Position numbers and translations under genes: made by a program. Shown here in pieces: positions 21,002-32,630 of a stretch of 64,000 nucleotides of DNA. The stretch is from Massariosphaeria phaeospora. Taxonomy: Eukaryota; Ascomycota; Dothideomycetes; Pleosporales. The stretch covers positions 806,001 to 870,000 of the forward strand of contig JAADJZ010000009.1 in assembly GCA_011032825.1 (NCBI GenBank). The letters run 5' to 3'. The notes beneath the pieces were generated by a model. It had not been told where the DNA came from. It saw only the letters and a list, made by a program, of their open reading frames with translations, and did not search any database. The first letter of the stretch is position 1; the number at the start of each line of letters is the position of its first letter.

Positions 21002-22363
21002 ATGGCGACCGCCGAAGCCGCGTCGCGAACACATGGTATGCTGTCTAAGCCTCTCAAGTCCGCCCGCAGCCTTCGCCTCCTACCAGGCCACTCCTACTCT
21101 TCTGACACAAACCTCCTTGCTCCCACTACCACGCCCTCACAGTTGTGCTCTGCTAACGCTATGGCCAAAGACCGACACACCCGCAAACGACCCTTCACTG
21201 GGTGGATGAAGCGCCTCGCTAATCTGAAGCCTTCGACGTCCGATTCCGCGAGCGCGTCGAGTAAGAAGAATCAGAGCGCGGCCCAGGCAAAGTCCAAGAA
21301 GGCTGCGGCGAAGAACAATCCGTACCCCGAATCCGGTCACGCCAACGGCAACGGCAATGGCAACGGCCACAAATCGGTTTCCACCCCGGCCACGCCTCGA
21401 TCCAACGAGAGCTTTACATCCGCAGAAGGCGGTGCCGCAGGACAACATCGCGCATTAGCCAAAAGCAACAAGTCTACGGCGCCCACCGTGGCTACCAACC
21501 CCGGGACTGTCTATTCGGGAAGGTCGAAAGCGGAGACAGGGAATAGCAACACGATAGGTGGTGGAAGCACCTTTTCGTCCCCAAATCATTCAGAGCGGTC
21601 TCTGACGACTACTTTGACGACAATCCAATCCACCGCTCCCTCGAATATTCTAGGAGCTCAGCCCCAAGCTCAGCCTTCTAATGGACCCCCCGTGCAGTTC
21701 TCCCACCAGTTCCCAACTTCGCCGCCGCCTTCCGCTATTCCTCCCCATCTAGTACCTCAACAGTCACAACCGAATTCGTATCAAGCCGCGACAGCGAATA
21801 ACATGTTAACGGACAATGCGTCTATCTTGACTCTCGCATCCTCGTCAAAGCGCCGTCGCCGCAACTCACTCGACACAAATGCCTCGGTGCGTGCCCTGGC
21901 TCCGTCCTCGGTGTTTGGAGGCAGTCGAGAGTCGCTACCGTTGAGTGTGCTGTCTGGCAATCCGGATGCCATCTACAGTCCTCAAACTAGGCCGGGTGGT
22001 GTCGGTGGCTTCGCGAACGCAGAACGAGCCAGCGTCTACTCTTCGTCTGGCGTTATCGCGCCGGTATTAAGCAGCGAGCGTAACAGTTACTATGCTAAGC
22101 AACAAAATGCGGACGGGGTCAGCATTCGCAGTGGCTTGTTAGGTCATGGCCGAGCAGATAGTATCAACGGCAGTATCGGGGCCACTGCAACCAGTCCTCT
22201 AGCGAGTCCCAGAGATGTCGTAGGCATTGCGAGAATGGGCCGCCGCAGCTCAGAGTGGAAGGATGCAGGAGAGGGAAGCGAGGCTGGAGACGACGCCGAG
22301 TTCTCTCCAAGCCCAGTATCGCGCGAAAGCGAGGACAAAGAGAAGACCATAACGGCTTTGTGA
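21002..22363 (+). CDS. Serine-rich disordered fungal protein with RKRPFTGWMKRL motif
   Basis: I do not recognise a characterised family. The only compact block is DRHTRKRPFTGWMKRLANLK near the N-terminus, a basic amphipathic stretch that I believe recurs in filamentous ascomycetes. The rest is Ser, Thr, Asn and Pro rich, with an NGNGNGNG tract and a basic SSKRRRRNS cluster, so it is probably disordered and phosphorylated. Read through, the frame gives 453 residues from the first ATG. An in-frame 135-bp intron is likely at 21036-21170 (donor GTATGC, branch TGCTAACG, acceptor AAAG). Splicing it would join MATAEAASRTH directly to DRHTRKR and give 408 residues. The C-terminus ends in an acidic stretch. 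Confidence 0.7.
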   Translation: MATAEAASRTHGMLSKPLKSARSLRLLPGHSYSSDTNLLAPTTTPSQLCSANAMAKDRHTRKRPFTGWMKRLANLKPSTSDSASASSKKNQSAAQAKSKKAAAKNNPYPESGHANGNGNGNGHKSVSTPATPRSNESFTSAEGGAAGQHRALAKSNKSTAPTVATNPGTVYSGRSKAETGNSNTIGGGSTFSSPNHSERSLTTTLTTIQSTAPSNILGAQPQAQPSNGPPVQFSHQFPTSPPPSAIPPHLVPQQSQPNSYQAATANNMLTDNASILTLASSSKRRRRNSLDTNASVRALAPSSVFGGSRESLPLSVLSGNPDAIYSPQTRPGGVGGFANAERASVYSSSGVIAPVLSSERNSYYAKQQNADGVSIRSGLLGHGRADSINGSIGATATSPLASPRDVVGIARMGRRSSEWKDAGEGSEAGDDAEFSPSPVSRESEDKEKTITAL

Positions 22364-23404
22364 GAAACACTTGGGCAACAGAAAGCTAGTGCTCGTCCTA
22401 TCGGCATGGCGGTGTTCGCATATGGCAGAATATGGCGTTGGGTCTTGGAGGTTGGCTTGCTACGCAATGCAATGGCAGGAGGTGGGCGTCAAACACCGCT
22501 TGATACCACGGTAGGCGGTTTTTGATTTTCGGCTTATACCCTACCTAGGTTTATGAAGATGTGCGTCCAAAATGAAAGTGTTTGAATAATGAGACTGCCT
22601 GTTTTTGACATTGTGTTGATCTGTGTACGTTTCCCGTTTCGTCTGCATTCTCGTCCTCATTGCCTCACTTTCAACGGACGAATGTTCGGCCTCGAGCTGT
22701 AATTCCCTGGTTCGACATATCCATTCCTGTGACCAAGAAGCAGAGCTTTTTGGCAAGGGGTAGAAGTGTAAGCACAGGAAAATGATATTTTGCGGGTGCC
22801 GCTTGGAGCGTAAATCTGGATGCTGGATATACATATCGGTGCTGTGTATGAGGTGATTCGTCTGATCAATAGCGCGAGTAGCCTCAGCCTGATCTAGACC
22901 CACTGTAGGATAACACTATAAGGTAAACAATAGTTGCCATTACCCCAAAGGACTTACGTTACACTTGAACAATGATGAGATGAAAACTGTAAGCCGTACT
23001 GTGTATATAACATGTCTAATCGCGTGGAGTGTTTGGTACCGCGCACTACAATAGCCTACACACTAGTCCTTGAGATTTGCATCACACAGTGCTACTTACG
23101 ACGCTGGATGTGGCTGGGGTTTTTGGGCGTCTAGGAACCCAAGTGTATTAGGGACGTTAAGGCTGAGAGAGATTAAATGATTCGAGTGGAGTACTGTACT
23201 GTACTGTATTGGTTGGGTGCAGGGCGATTGGAGAGGAAGCACTGCACATGTGTCCAAGACGAAGGGGTTTACGAGAAGAAGCGTAACTGTTTCGGAAAGC
23301 GGTTGCTCGATGTATATATGGCCTCTATCTAGATATGGTGTATGTTCAAGTACAGCAGCTGATGTTGTGGTACAAAACTCAAAATATATAGCAACAAAGC
23401 CAGT
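22364..23404. other. Convergent intergenic region, about 1 kb
   Basis: This lies between two 3' ends. It shows A/T-rich patches and short GTACT repeats near 23190-23205. No gene is supported. Confidence 0.4.
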
Positions 23405-24999
23405 CTATAGCTTAGCCTTGGGCTGCTCTTTCTTGAGCATGGCCTCGGCAACCAGACGCCTTTGGATCTTGCCCGTAGCTGTCTTGGGCATTAAATCGGT
23501 GAAGAAGATCTGCAGCTGTCAGTATACCATGTTCAACTAGTGATCTGATTTGATCGTACCTTCTTTGGCAGCTTAAATTTAGCAACACGCTGCGTTAGCC
23601 AGCTTTTCAGTTCCTCGGCACTCAGCTTCTGGCCTTCCTTGACGACGATCGCGAGACCCACGTCCTGTCCGTACATCTCGTCTTCCAGAGCGAAGCTGAC
23701 AGCCTCTGACACGGCGGGGTTCTGCGCGATCGTGTTGTCCAATTCGATCGGGCTGATCTTCTCGCCGCCTTTGTTGATGAGTTCCTTAATACGGCCGGTG
23801 ATGATAACATAACCGCCGGGATCCATCTTTCCCTGGTCTCCAGTTCGGAAGAAACCGTTCTTCGTGAACGAAGTGGAGTTCGCAGTAGGGTTGTTCAGGT
23901 AGCCTTTGGTGACGTTCTCTCCGCGAATACATATCTCGGCCTCCTTACCCTGCGCAACCTCGTTGCCTGCCTCGTCCAGGATCTTGACCTCGACGCCTTG
24001 GCCGATGCCTACACTACCAGGCATGCGCTTGCCTGGAGGAAGGGGGTTACTCGTCATCTGATGAGCAGCCTCGGTCATGGCGTATGCCTCTAGAACTGGC
24101 GCTCCGAACGCCTTCTCTAGTTCATGGAAGGTCTTTGGTGATAAAGGAGATGAGCAGGACCGAATGAAACGGATGCTGGGCTTCACACTAGGTAGCGGAC
24201 TCCTGAGTAAGATTTGGTGAATGGTGGGCACAGCCGTATACCAGTTTGCTTTGTGCTCGTTGAAGTCGGTCCAGAATTCGGATGCGGAGAACTTCAATGG
24301 TACAACGACTGACCCTCCAGACGCGAGTGGCGCTAGGAAGCCAGCAAGCAGGCCATGAACGTGGAATAGGGGCATCACTAGCATTGTACGGTCCTGGGCC
24401 GTCAACTCGTAGGTTGCCTGGATGTTCTTCATCGTCCGCAGGAGGTTGCGATGCGTCAATGGCACCGCTTTGGGTCTCCCAGTCGTCCCACTGGTGTGCA
24501 GGACAAGGGCGACGTCATCGGGCTGCGCAGACTGGACGGGCGCAGTCTTCCCAGCAAGTTTGCCTGGCTCCTTGACATCCAAGACCACCTCCTTTCCGTT
24601 GTAGTAGCACTCAGCAATAGCGGCATTGTACTTTCTTGCAGCTCTGACAGCCGCGGCGTCCTGGGCGAATGCGCCCCTTGGCACCAGCGCAATGGCCGAG
24701 TTCAGGTCATCAATGTAGAACTCGAATTCGGATTGTTTGTAGGCAGGGTTCAGCGGTGCAGCAATTGCCCGCTGCCAGGATGCCGCTATGAAGGACACGA
24801 TGAACTCATATGAGTTGGGCAGCGCAATGGACACAGCCGCTTCCGCGGAGACGCCGAGCTTCGCGAGCTGTTGCTGGAACGTCTTCACATCGGTCGCGAG
24901 CCTTTGGTATGTGATGGCCAGAGCGGGCTTGCCGGGAACGATGACGGCGACCGACGCCGAGGTCTTGGAAAAGGCGTTCTTTAGAGTCATGGGAGCCAT
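23405..24999 (-). CDS. PCS60: Peroxisomal acyl/oxalyl-CoA synthetase (Pcs60/AAE3-like)
   Basis: The gene has two exons on the minus strand (24999-23560, 23509-23405) and encodes 514 residues. It is an AMP-forming adenylating enzyme. The phosphate-binding loop is LHTSGTTGRPKAVPLTH (about 174-190). The later motifs are YAMTEAAHQM, FFRTGDQGKMD and GRIKELINKGGEKISP. The last exon contributes the catalytic-lysine motif PKTATGKIQRR and the C-terminal tripeptide AKL, a peroxisomal targeting signal type 1. Layout and length match yeast Pcs60/Fat2 and plant AAE3, which activate oxalate. The acid substrate here is inferred. The intron is 50 bp (GTACGA...GCAG). Reading through it would lose both the catalytic lysine and the targeting signal. 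Confidence 0.91.
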
Positions 25000-25443
25000 T
25001 GCGTCGTTGCTCAGGATAAGGGTTCTGGGACTACGATGACGGGCTCAGCGGAATCTCGAGGCACACTGCTCGGTAGAGAGCCGGGTGACGGGTACCTATG
25101 GATATTTTACACGCTGTACGAATGAAGACAAAAAAACAACTGCACAAGAGCCAGCTCAAGTGAGTTCGAGAAAAGTGCTGGGAACACAAGATGCAGCGGC
25201 CATCTGGACAATTGCGCGCCGAGGTCCCGCCCGCCGGTCCGCCATCACGTGCCTTGTGAGATCACGTGCAGTGCCGCGAACCTTGGAATGGATCCACAAG
25301 TGGGGCGCCGCAGGATAACTCCGTTAGCGGCTTGGCATTCCGGCGCGCCTACTTCTACTTCCTCCCACGCGCCGCTCCTGCTTCACCACCCACAAAGCCC
25401 CGCTGCCCAACTCGGATTGCGTGTCAAGAACTGCCACGCTAAC
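25000..25443. promoter_or_regulatory. Divergent promoter with paired E-boxes
   Basis: These 444 bp separate the starts of the acyl-CoA synthetase (minus) and the SPF45-like gene (plus). Two copies of ATCACGTGC lie at 25244-25252 and 25261-25269, with CACGTG cores at 25246 and 25263, 17 bp apart. CACGTG is the binding core of fungal bHLH factors such as Cbf1, Pho4 and SREBP types. Both sites are nearer to the plus-strand gene. Confidence 0.55.
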
Positions 25444-27349
25444 ATGGCCCAGAACCCGGACGAGCAGCAGCCGCTGCAAGAACAGGCCCAGCCGCCGCAA
25501 GAACCGCCGCCGCCGGCGAGGGTCGGGAACTACCTGAACCCGTATGCCCACCTGCTGCCACCGGAACTCGTGCAGAGCGCGCCCAAGAAGCCGCCAGAGA
25601 AGAAGATTCCCATGGGTAATTGCTCGCAACGTCTCCGTCCCTGCCCGATATATACTAAACTTGTGAAACCAAACAGTCAACCTGTTCCATAATCCGCACG
25701 CCATCAATCGGCCTAAGGCGAAGGGCCTGGTTCGTGAGAAGAGGCCCATGTATGTGCCCTCCAAGCCGCCTGCCGATACAAAAGCTTCGCGTAGCTCCAA
25801 AACTCCGCCTACCTCTGCAACTCCGCCTACCTCTGAAGCTCCGCCTATCTCCAAAGCTCCGCCCAAGACTTTCGAAGACTGGGTCAGCACTCCTGAGGAG
25901 GATGCTCGGCGCCTGGAAATGCAAAACGAGCGGAAGCAACGAGAGCGGATAGAAAAGATGGATGCGAAGACCCATAAGAAGTTCGAAGAGAAACATGGCA
26001 CATGGAGGCCGGACAAGAGATTTCTCCCCGCCAATGTCGTGAACCAGAATGCGTACCTGATGTCAGGAGCCTGTCAAAAAAACCAAGATTCGTTCGAGGA
26101 CTATATTCGGAAAGAAGGGGGTCACCCCGCCAAGGAACCTTCGAAGGAAGCCACCAGCTCCTCTGATGGCAAATCGAGCCCTAATGCTACCGTGCCGAAA
26201 ATGTTTGCACCTCCACCTGCATATGCCAATACTGCATTCGGACCTCCTGCAGAGCAGAATAAGGATGAGACTGGTGAAGAGGCCTGGCGTCGCCGGGCTC
26301 GTCTAACACAGCAAGCGCGCGATGTCGAACCGGACGACAAGGTGTCTACTTCACCCCCACCCGCTCAGCATCTAGTCGTCCCACCCCCAACTCCAAGCGT
26401 ACTCCATCAAGCTAGTACAGTGTCGTCACCGCCTAATTCTATGCTGCCGACTTCATCCCCGATCGCGACGTACGAAGCGCCTCCTGTTCACTTTGCTCTT
26501 TCGAACAAGCAAGAGGTAAATGTCGCCAAGGCACCACTCGAAAGCGGACAGATTACTCACAAACCTGCGATGGCTCCCCCCGCAACCTCTGCACCACCCA
26601 ATCGCCCCGCGCCTGTCACTGTCTACGAGGCTGCGCCGGTTTACTTCGCGCGTCCGACCGTGCAGAAACAGCCGACTAGTAGTGCCCCGAGCGAAGAACG
26701 TCCGGCTAAGAAACAGAAGGTTTCAGTGGAGTCTGCGAAACCCAAGTTAAGCATCGCTGAACGGATCATGCAGAAACAGGGGTTTGCTGCAGGCCAGGGA
26801 CTTGGCGCCAACAATGATGGCATTACTGAAGCTCTTTCTATTGACAAATCAGGAAACGGCTCCGGCATGAGCAGTGCCCCAAATATCTACGCGATTCGTG
26901 GCGGAGAACGGTCAGACGATATCAAGCCCGGCAAATTTGGTGTTCCCGCGTCTGTGATCGTCACTTTCGGTTGTACAGACGGTGTCGATTTGGACATGGA
27001 CGCGGAGCGGGGAGACGGCGGCATCAGACAAGAGATCGGTGACCATTTCCGAAAAGAAGTGAGTGGCGTCAGCTTCATCGTCACACTACATACTGACTCC
27101 ATATAGTTCGGCGCCATCGAACGTATTGTGGTCAGTACGGATCCTACGTCCCGGGCCACTTACATCAAGTTCAACTCCCCACTCAGCGCTCTCAACGTAA
27201 GTATCACTGTTCAAGATTACAGGTATTTCTTAACATAAATTCAGGCTATCGATAGGATCGCCAGGGAAGACTACGTGTTCAATGATTCGACGCTCGAAGC
27301 TAGGTACTACGACGAGGAGAAGCTCATGCGCAACATCTACGACCACTAG
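25444..27349 (+). CDS. SPF45/RBM17-like splicing factor (G-patch plus C-terminal RRM)
   Basis: The gene has four exons (25444-25615, 25677-27058, 27107-27196, 27245-27349) and encodes 582 residues. The G-patch is SIAERIMQKQGFAAGQGLG and following residues (about 420-445). A C-terminal RRM-like domain spans about residues 480-582. It begins at FGVPASVIVTFGC and ends with ARYYDEEKLMRNIYDH, in which RYY sits where U2AF-homology-motif RRMs carry RXF. The order G-patch then UHM is that of SPF45 (RBM17, plant DRT111), which acts in 3' splice-site choice and binds SF3B1-type ligands. The N-terminal region is Pro-rich, with repeated TPPTSA-type units near residues 95-115. A basic PKAKGLVREKRPMY block is conserved-looking. 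Intron lengths are 61, 48 and 48 bp. Confidence 0.87.
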
Positions 27350-28178
27350 ACGTGCAACGCCATTGGGTCCTCGATTCAGGGTCTCGGCAATTTCTTTAAG
27401 GCGGATCTTCATCGCAATATGCACTATGGTGGAGTATGGAGTGCATGCTTATTATACCCCGGGGGCATATAACTGATCTTCGGTTTGCTATTCCGGTTTA
27501 TGGGGGCTTATGGCTTGACTCATTTAATGGGCTCCAACAACGGCACTGAGTCAGTGGGGGGTTCGGTCTTGCAACACAGATGGTACTTGCTTGTTTATCG
27601 GGTACATCTGGAACCGGGTTACAGCGAAAGTCTTTGTGGCAGACGAATTTAGATTGTGAGATGGAACGAGACGGGACGGGCAGAGATTATGGGTCGTATA
27701 ACCCTCTTGCTTAGCTAGGACCGACCACTCAGAGTTCACATACTCAAAAAGTTTCTCAATTACAATTGGTTTTCATACTTTAGGCAGGCTGCGCATCGGT
27801 TCGCGATCCCATTGCGTATGCGGTCATATGTGGTAGCATGGTATCGTGGTGTCATGGTAGTAGCAAGCAACGTATGCATTAAGCAGAGCTTCGAACTCCG
27901 AAGGAGCAAAAAATGGGCTAAATCGACAATATGGGAATGGTGGTAGATGGAACATCCTTCCCAAGCCTGATATTCTTTCGGTTTTTACCCGGGTCCTTCG
28001 TGTCTTCGTCCGCTGTATTGTGAGCCTGGCCCCAACTCCCTACTCCTTTCCTATACACACACAAGCGACGAAACACCGACCGAGCCCCAATCTATAATCC
28101 CTTGTCCGCTCAAATAATCATACACAACGCTATTGCGCCCCAATCCATGCTCCGTCTCCTTTCCGACTCATTCCCTTT
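27350..28178. other. Convergent intergenic region
   Basis: This lies between the 3' ends of the SPF45-like gene and the Anp1 gene. No further feature is supported. Confidence 0.4.
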
Positions 28179-29712
28179 TTACGCATTGCCCGGCTTCTCA
28201 TCCGTATCAATGTGCCAAACAACGTAGTTCGGGAGCCCGTAGACGCCGTAGCCGGCCCTCTTGGCCATCTTGGCGAAGCCTTCCGTCTCGGCCTGGTTCT
28301 CGAAGGCGTAGCTGGGGAAGTTGATGCCGGAGCGGTGGACGTCGGCTTTGACGATGATGTTGACGCCGCCGATGCCGTCGAGCGGGATCTCGACGTCTTT
28401 GTCTTCGCGCCAGTCGCCCATTCGGCACATGTGCTTGCGGTTGGTTTTGTATTCTTTGTAACCTAGGAAAGAGGGTGAGTTGGGGTATGAACGGACTGGG
28501 GTGGGATTGGGTACCTTCAGCGAGGATGACGTCTTTGTCGAGGTTTTTGGTGAGTTTGAGGGCCTCCGGGGATTCCTGCCAGGAGTTGTAGTCGACTGGT
28601 GGGGGTTAGTGGAGATTCGGTTGGTAGATTCGTCTAGGTCCTTACATCTTCCTTCAATATCGACCATCTTGCCGTTGTCCTCCTTGTACCTGTGAAACCA
28701 AACATCTGTCCTACGTCAGTCTACGCCAGCTGTCCTCTGCAAAGGTACTCACTGGGAACCAGGATGTCCCTGTCATGGGCAATGAAGTCCTCGATAATCT
28801 TCGGCGGGCTGTCCTTGATGTCCACGTCTCGCCAATAGACCCAGCTGTGCTCCGGCTTCAGTGCCGTCGCAAGCAAGTAGTTTCGCGCCTTGCCCATAGC
28901 CTTCCGGCGTGGACCCTGGGCTGCAAAACCGTGTCTATCTTTAACATCCTGCGAGAGGGTAATTCCAAAATCCTTCTTCACGATCGTGGTAGAGTGGAAT
29001 GCCATCAGGGGGTTGTTCTGCACACGCTCGAGCTCCTTCGCCAGTACCGCCATGGTGTCATCCGTCGTGTCCCCAACCAGAAATGCGAGATCGATCAGTT
29101 CGTGCGGGTATGTGAGCTGGGTGATAAGGTCGAAGTGTTGCGACAGATAATACGAGGCATCGCGAAGGGGGGTGAGGATCAGGATCCGTTCCTTGTTCTG
29201 GAGGGCCTTTGGTGTAGATTCGATCTTGTTCAAATCAATGTACTCTATATCGGTGTTGTTGATCTCAATTGGCTTGCGCGGGTTGAATATTACGGGTGTT
29301 TGGAGATGGGCGAGCCATTCCTCGTTCTCATTCGGCGTGAGTCGCATGGGCGGTTTTGACGGGCCCCAGCAGTAGAACCTGAAGGTAACTTGTCAGCAAT
29401 GCATCCTGCTTTACACATGTCTTTATTCCTCCCAGAACAACAATGGTGTTCTCCAGACACGGAACGCAAGCAATATCCATACCTCTGCATCTCCCCGGCC
29501 GCAGACCCCATGGACTGCCATAACAGGATGAGGATTGTAGCAGCACCAATCGCGAACAGCGTCCGCGGGTTCCGTAATATGTGCCAGAGCTGCCGTGAGG
29601 GTGGTAACCGTGCTTTCGCGGCCTTCCACGAGTATCCTTTTCCGACCAACATGCCGAACCGAGACACGCCCACAACGCCCTTCTCCTCCTCCCGCGCTTG
29701 CGATATCCGCAC
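28179..29712 (-). CDS. ANP1: Anp1-type mannosyltransferase (Mnn9/Anp1/Van1 family)
   Basis: The gene has five exons on the minus strand (29712-29483, 29378-28753, 28705-28646, 28595-28515, 28462-28179) and encodes 426 residues. It is a type II Golgi protein: a basic N-terminus, one membrane segment at about residues 51-65, then a lumenal domain. Family blocks include ILILTPLRDAS, HELIDLAFLVGDTTDDT, the metal-binding YWRDVDI with aspartates near 261 and 263, and VDIEGRFDYNSW. The last is closer to Anp1/Van1 than to Mnn9. The family builds the alpha-1,6-mannan backbone of N-glycans in M-Pol complexes. Intron lengths are 104, 47, 50 and 52 bp. Each splice restores conserved sequence, for example VPNVWFHRY and LAEGYKEYK. 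Confidence 0.92.
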
Positions 29713-31713
29713 TGACGATGCTCGAGCTCGAATGCCGCGTGTGTTGCTCCTTTCGCGCTGCGTGTGGAGGGGCGGAGAGTCCGGGGAGGCCAGCTTGGCG
29801 GTTGCGGTCGACGTGAGGAGCTAGGGAGGTCACGCCCGGTCGAAGCGCTCTGTCGCGGGCTTAGAAAAGCTTAGGCGCGTGTCATGGGAAGGAGCCGTGG
29901 ACCAAAACGACTGAATGGCAGGAGCGCGAGCAGAGGAGGCGAGCGGACGGCAGCAGGGTGGAAGACTGGAATTGGGGTTGCAAGTCCAGAGCTTCGTCGG
30001 TCTGTCGCAAGGAGCATGCGAGAGATACACAAACGCTCGTGCGGCGGCCGGCCCATCCGCAGACGAGAACAGCCCCTACGGAGACCAACACCACCCACTG
30101 CTTCGGACAGGCAGCTCATCGCACCCAACTGCATCCTGGAATGAATGTCTGCTCCGGCGGGAGTTGCGTCTATCGCGGACGACCTTGGCTGACGACACGT
30201 GAAGTTATTCGAGGAGGACCCGCGTCGGCCACGCTAGTTCGATCCGCATCCGCCGATGACGATGGATGCTCCAGCTCCAGCCTCGCTGGCTGAACTGCAA
30301 CATTGGGTCCGGCACTTACTCTTCCTCAGACGACCTTACACCGAGACGCGGAAACCATTAGGCACTCGTAGTTTCGAGGTCTTAGTATCAAATCGGAGCT
30401 AAGGACCACATGTAGCAGCACCCAATTACCACCGATCAAACAAGAACTTCAGTTCTAAGACAGTAATGTCTCACAAGTACCTTCCAGCAAATATCCCCAA
30501 TCCGCCGGTGAACAACGTCCCCTCCCGTGGTGTGGCCAGGCTGTCCACACCTTCAAGGCTGCTCGAGCTGTTCTGGAGTCGGTGTGGAATTACTTCTACG
30601 TGTCAGTTTCAATCGGAAGCAGAGTTATCTCGTATCAGTATGATGGGTGCTTGCAGCCACTTTGTGTGCACGAATGACCCCAAGCTTCGTAAGACAAGAA
30701 TATCGAAACGGCAACATACTCGAATGCCTACCGGGCGATTGTCGATCCAAAGACGGTGGTGCCCCCTCGTATATCAGAAGGACTTCAAACTGAGAGAACA
30801 GATCAATCCGTAGCTCAGACGGTTCTACTGATGAACGGTTTCAGAAGGGCATGACCCCCGAAATCAAGGAATACACATATGTTCACACTACACATTGCGA
30901 GCATTGACCCTAGATGAACCAGGCCAGAAAAACGCCCACAGTCAATCGTAGCTTCTCGCGGATCTCGGTACGAGGCCACCAGCTCCAGAGTCCAGCAAAC
31001 ACCGCTCGACGCGAGACCTCAAGGCCTCAGCCCAACCCCCTTCCACGCAGGACCTATCACCTCCCACACCCAACGGGTAACCACGCCACTAGCCCACGGG
31101 GAAGCAGCGGAACCCCCCTCTAGTAAGACGCAGCCCGGAAGTCCACATGACGAGCTCGCTCGCTCGCTCGCGGTCGATATAAACAGCCCGGCGCGTACAA
31201 AGCAGCAAGACCCACCGCACAGCACAGTACCCGATCCGTATATGCATGCAACAACCCGCATGTTGGCTTAGCTTGGCTTCGCTTCGGCTGGACCTACCGG
31301 CATAGAGTAGATGAAGGCAAGGCAAACGGAGGCCTGGGCCAGAAAAGCATCTCCTACGTACCTACCCTGGACTGTAAGGAAAGATACGTAAGTGTATGTG
31401 TACGGGCGTACAGCTGATCTTCTTTCTGTTTGTACGCAGGCTGCGCAGCGCAGGCCCCCGACGGACGCGCGAGGCCATAAACAACGACCAAAGTATGTCC
31501 CTATGGAGGGTAGGCGAAGGGAGCACAGCGGGTGTGTGTCGTCGACGTGCAGTGCAGCGCCCTCCCGCCGCCGCCGCTGCACGAACATCTTGCTTTACTC
31601 CTCCGCACCTTCGTCGCCACCCCCAGCAGCACCCCCCCATCCCCACCGAATCTCAGAAAAAAACCACATCATCATCATCACCATCCCCCACCACGCATCA
31701 CCAACCCCCCGAA
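29713..31713. other. Two-kilobase region upstream of Anp1
   Basis: This holds the Anp1 promoter on the left and the leader of a possible small gene on the right. A CTCG/GCTC microsatellite lies at 31154-31170. Several short open frames overlap without recognisable domains. A plus-strand frame at 30466-30813 is one of these and I do not call it a gene. Confidence 0.35.
31154..31170. repeat. GCTC microsatellite
   Basis: About four head-to-tail copies of the tetranucleotide GCTC are present in a non-coding region. Confidence 0.8.
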
Positions 31714-32127
31714 ATGCCGTCCACTTCCCCTCGACAAACATCTGTAAAATGGTCAACAGGCCAAAACATGCCAGAAAGGTGGGAGTACAGCCTAGACAGC
31801 GACCAGGGTGCACTGCCGTCCGTGCCCATGCACCACAGCAAGGATCCCCTGACCCGCCGCTCCCTGACCCGTCTGCCAACGTCAATAACGCATGAGCTGC
31901 AACCCGTCGCCGTTCCAGTCCCGGCCAAACGAAAGCTAACCGTCCAGGGCAGGTCACGTCAGGCCAGGCCGCGGAGCGAGCAGTCACTTTCTCGAGTGGC
32001 GGACGAAAACCGCCAACGGAGAAAGATCATGGAAGGGAAGCGGGAAGGGGAGGGCAGTGTGCCAATGGCAGTGGGGACACGGGCGGAACCGCCGAGAAGC
32101 AGAGAGTGTGTGAGATGGGGTGGATAA
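31714..32127 (+). CDS. Possible small basic protein, unrecognised
   Basis: This open frame of 137 residues starts at an ATG in a good context (CGAAATGCC) after a C/A-rich leader. The product is basic and Arg/Ser rich, with WSTGQNMPERWEYSLDSD near the start and VADENRQRRKIMEGKREGE later. I recognise no domain. Sequence alone does not show that it is expressed. The leader contains a CAT/CAC-rich stretch typical of fungal promoters. Confidence 0.33.
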   Translation: MPSTSPRQTSVKWSTGQNMPERWEYSLDSDQGALPSVPMHHSKDPLTRRSLTRLPTSITHELQPVAVPVPAKRKLTVQGRSRQARPRSEQSLSRVADENRQRRKIMEGKREGEGSVPMAVGTRAEPPRSRECVRWGG

Positions 32128-32630
32128 GTGATTGTATTGTGATATCTGATTTTTTGGAGGCCCTCTGCTCTGGCCTCCCGCTGCTGCCGCCCGATTTTCC
32201 CAACCCCGCCCGACAGACAGCCGCAAAAGCTGCCTGTGGCAATACCACTAGATACTAGATTATCGTATAGACGAATACCGAAATATTTGTTTCGAGGCCG
32301 TCATAGTGCAAGGAGTTGCCGTAAGATGTATACCAAGGGAAAACACACACACCAGTATCGAACAAGTCCGCTTCGTCACCCACGAAAACACGGGCAGACA
32401 GCGAGAAAGAAAGAGAGTAGCATGTTGCCAGCCGCCCCAAACACCGAGTAGAAACCGAAAAGTACACAGAGACAGAGCCGACCGACTTTTATGAGTGCTC
32501 GCTTCGAAATGCGTCAAAGACCTACCACCGAGTGCTGTAGACTCCAAATGATTGTTCAGACAAACCGCCAATGCTCTCGGACATGGACCACCGAGTCGTT
32601 AAATTCGTGAGAGGGGGGGTTGGTGGGCAT
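32128..32630. other. Intergenic region
   Basis: This lies between two converging 3' ends. No feature is supported. Confidence 0.35.

Noticed and set aside
30466..30813. 115-codon plus-strand frame in the Anp1 upstream region
   Set aside because: It has only basic, Ser/Arg-rich composition and no domain or conserved block. It is not distinguishable from a chance frame.
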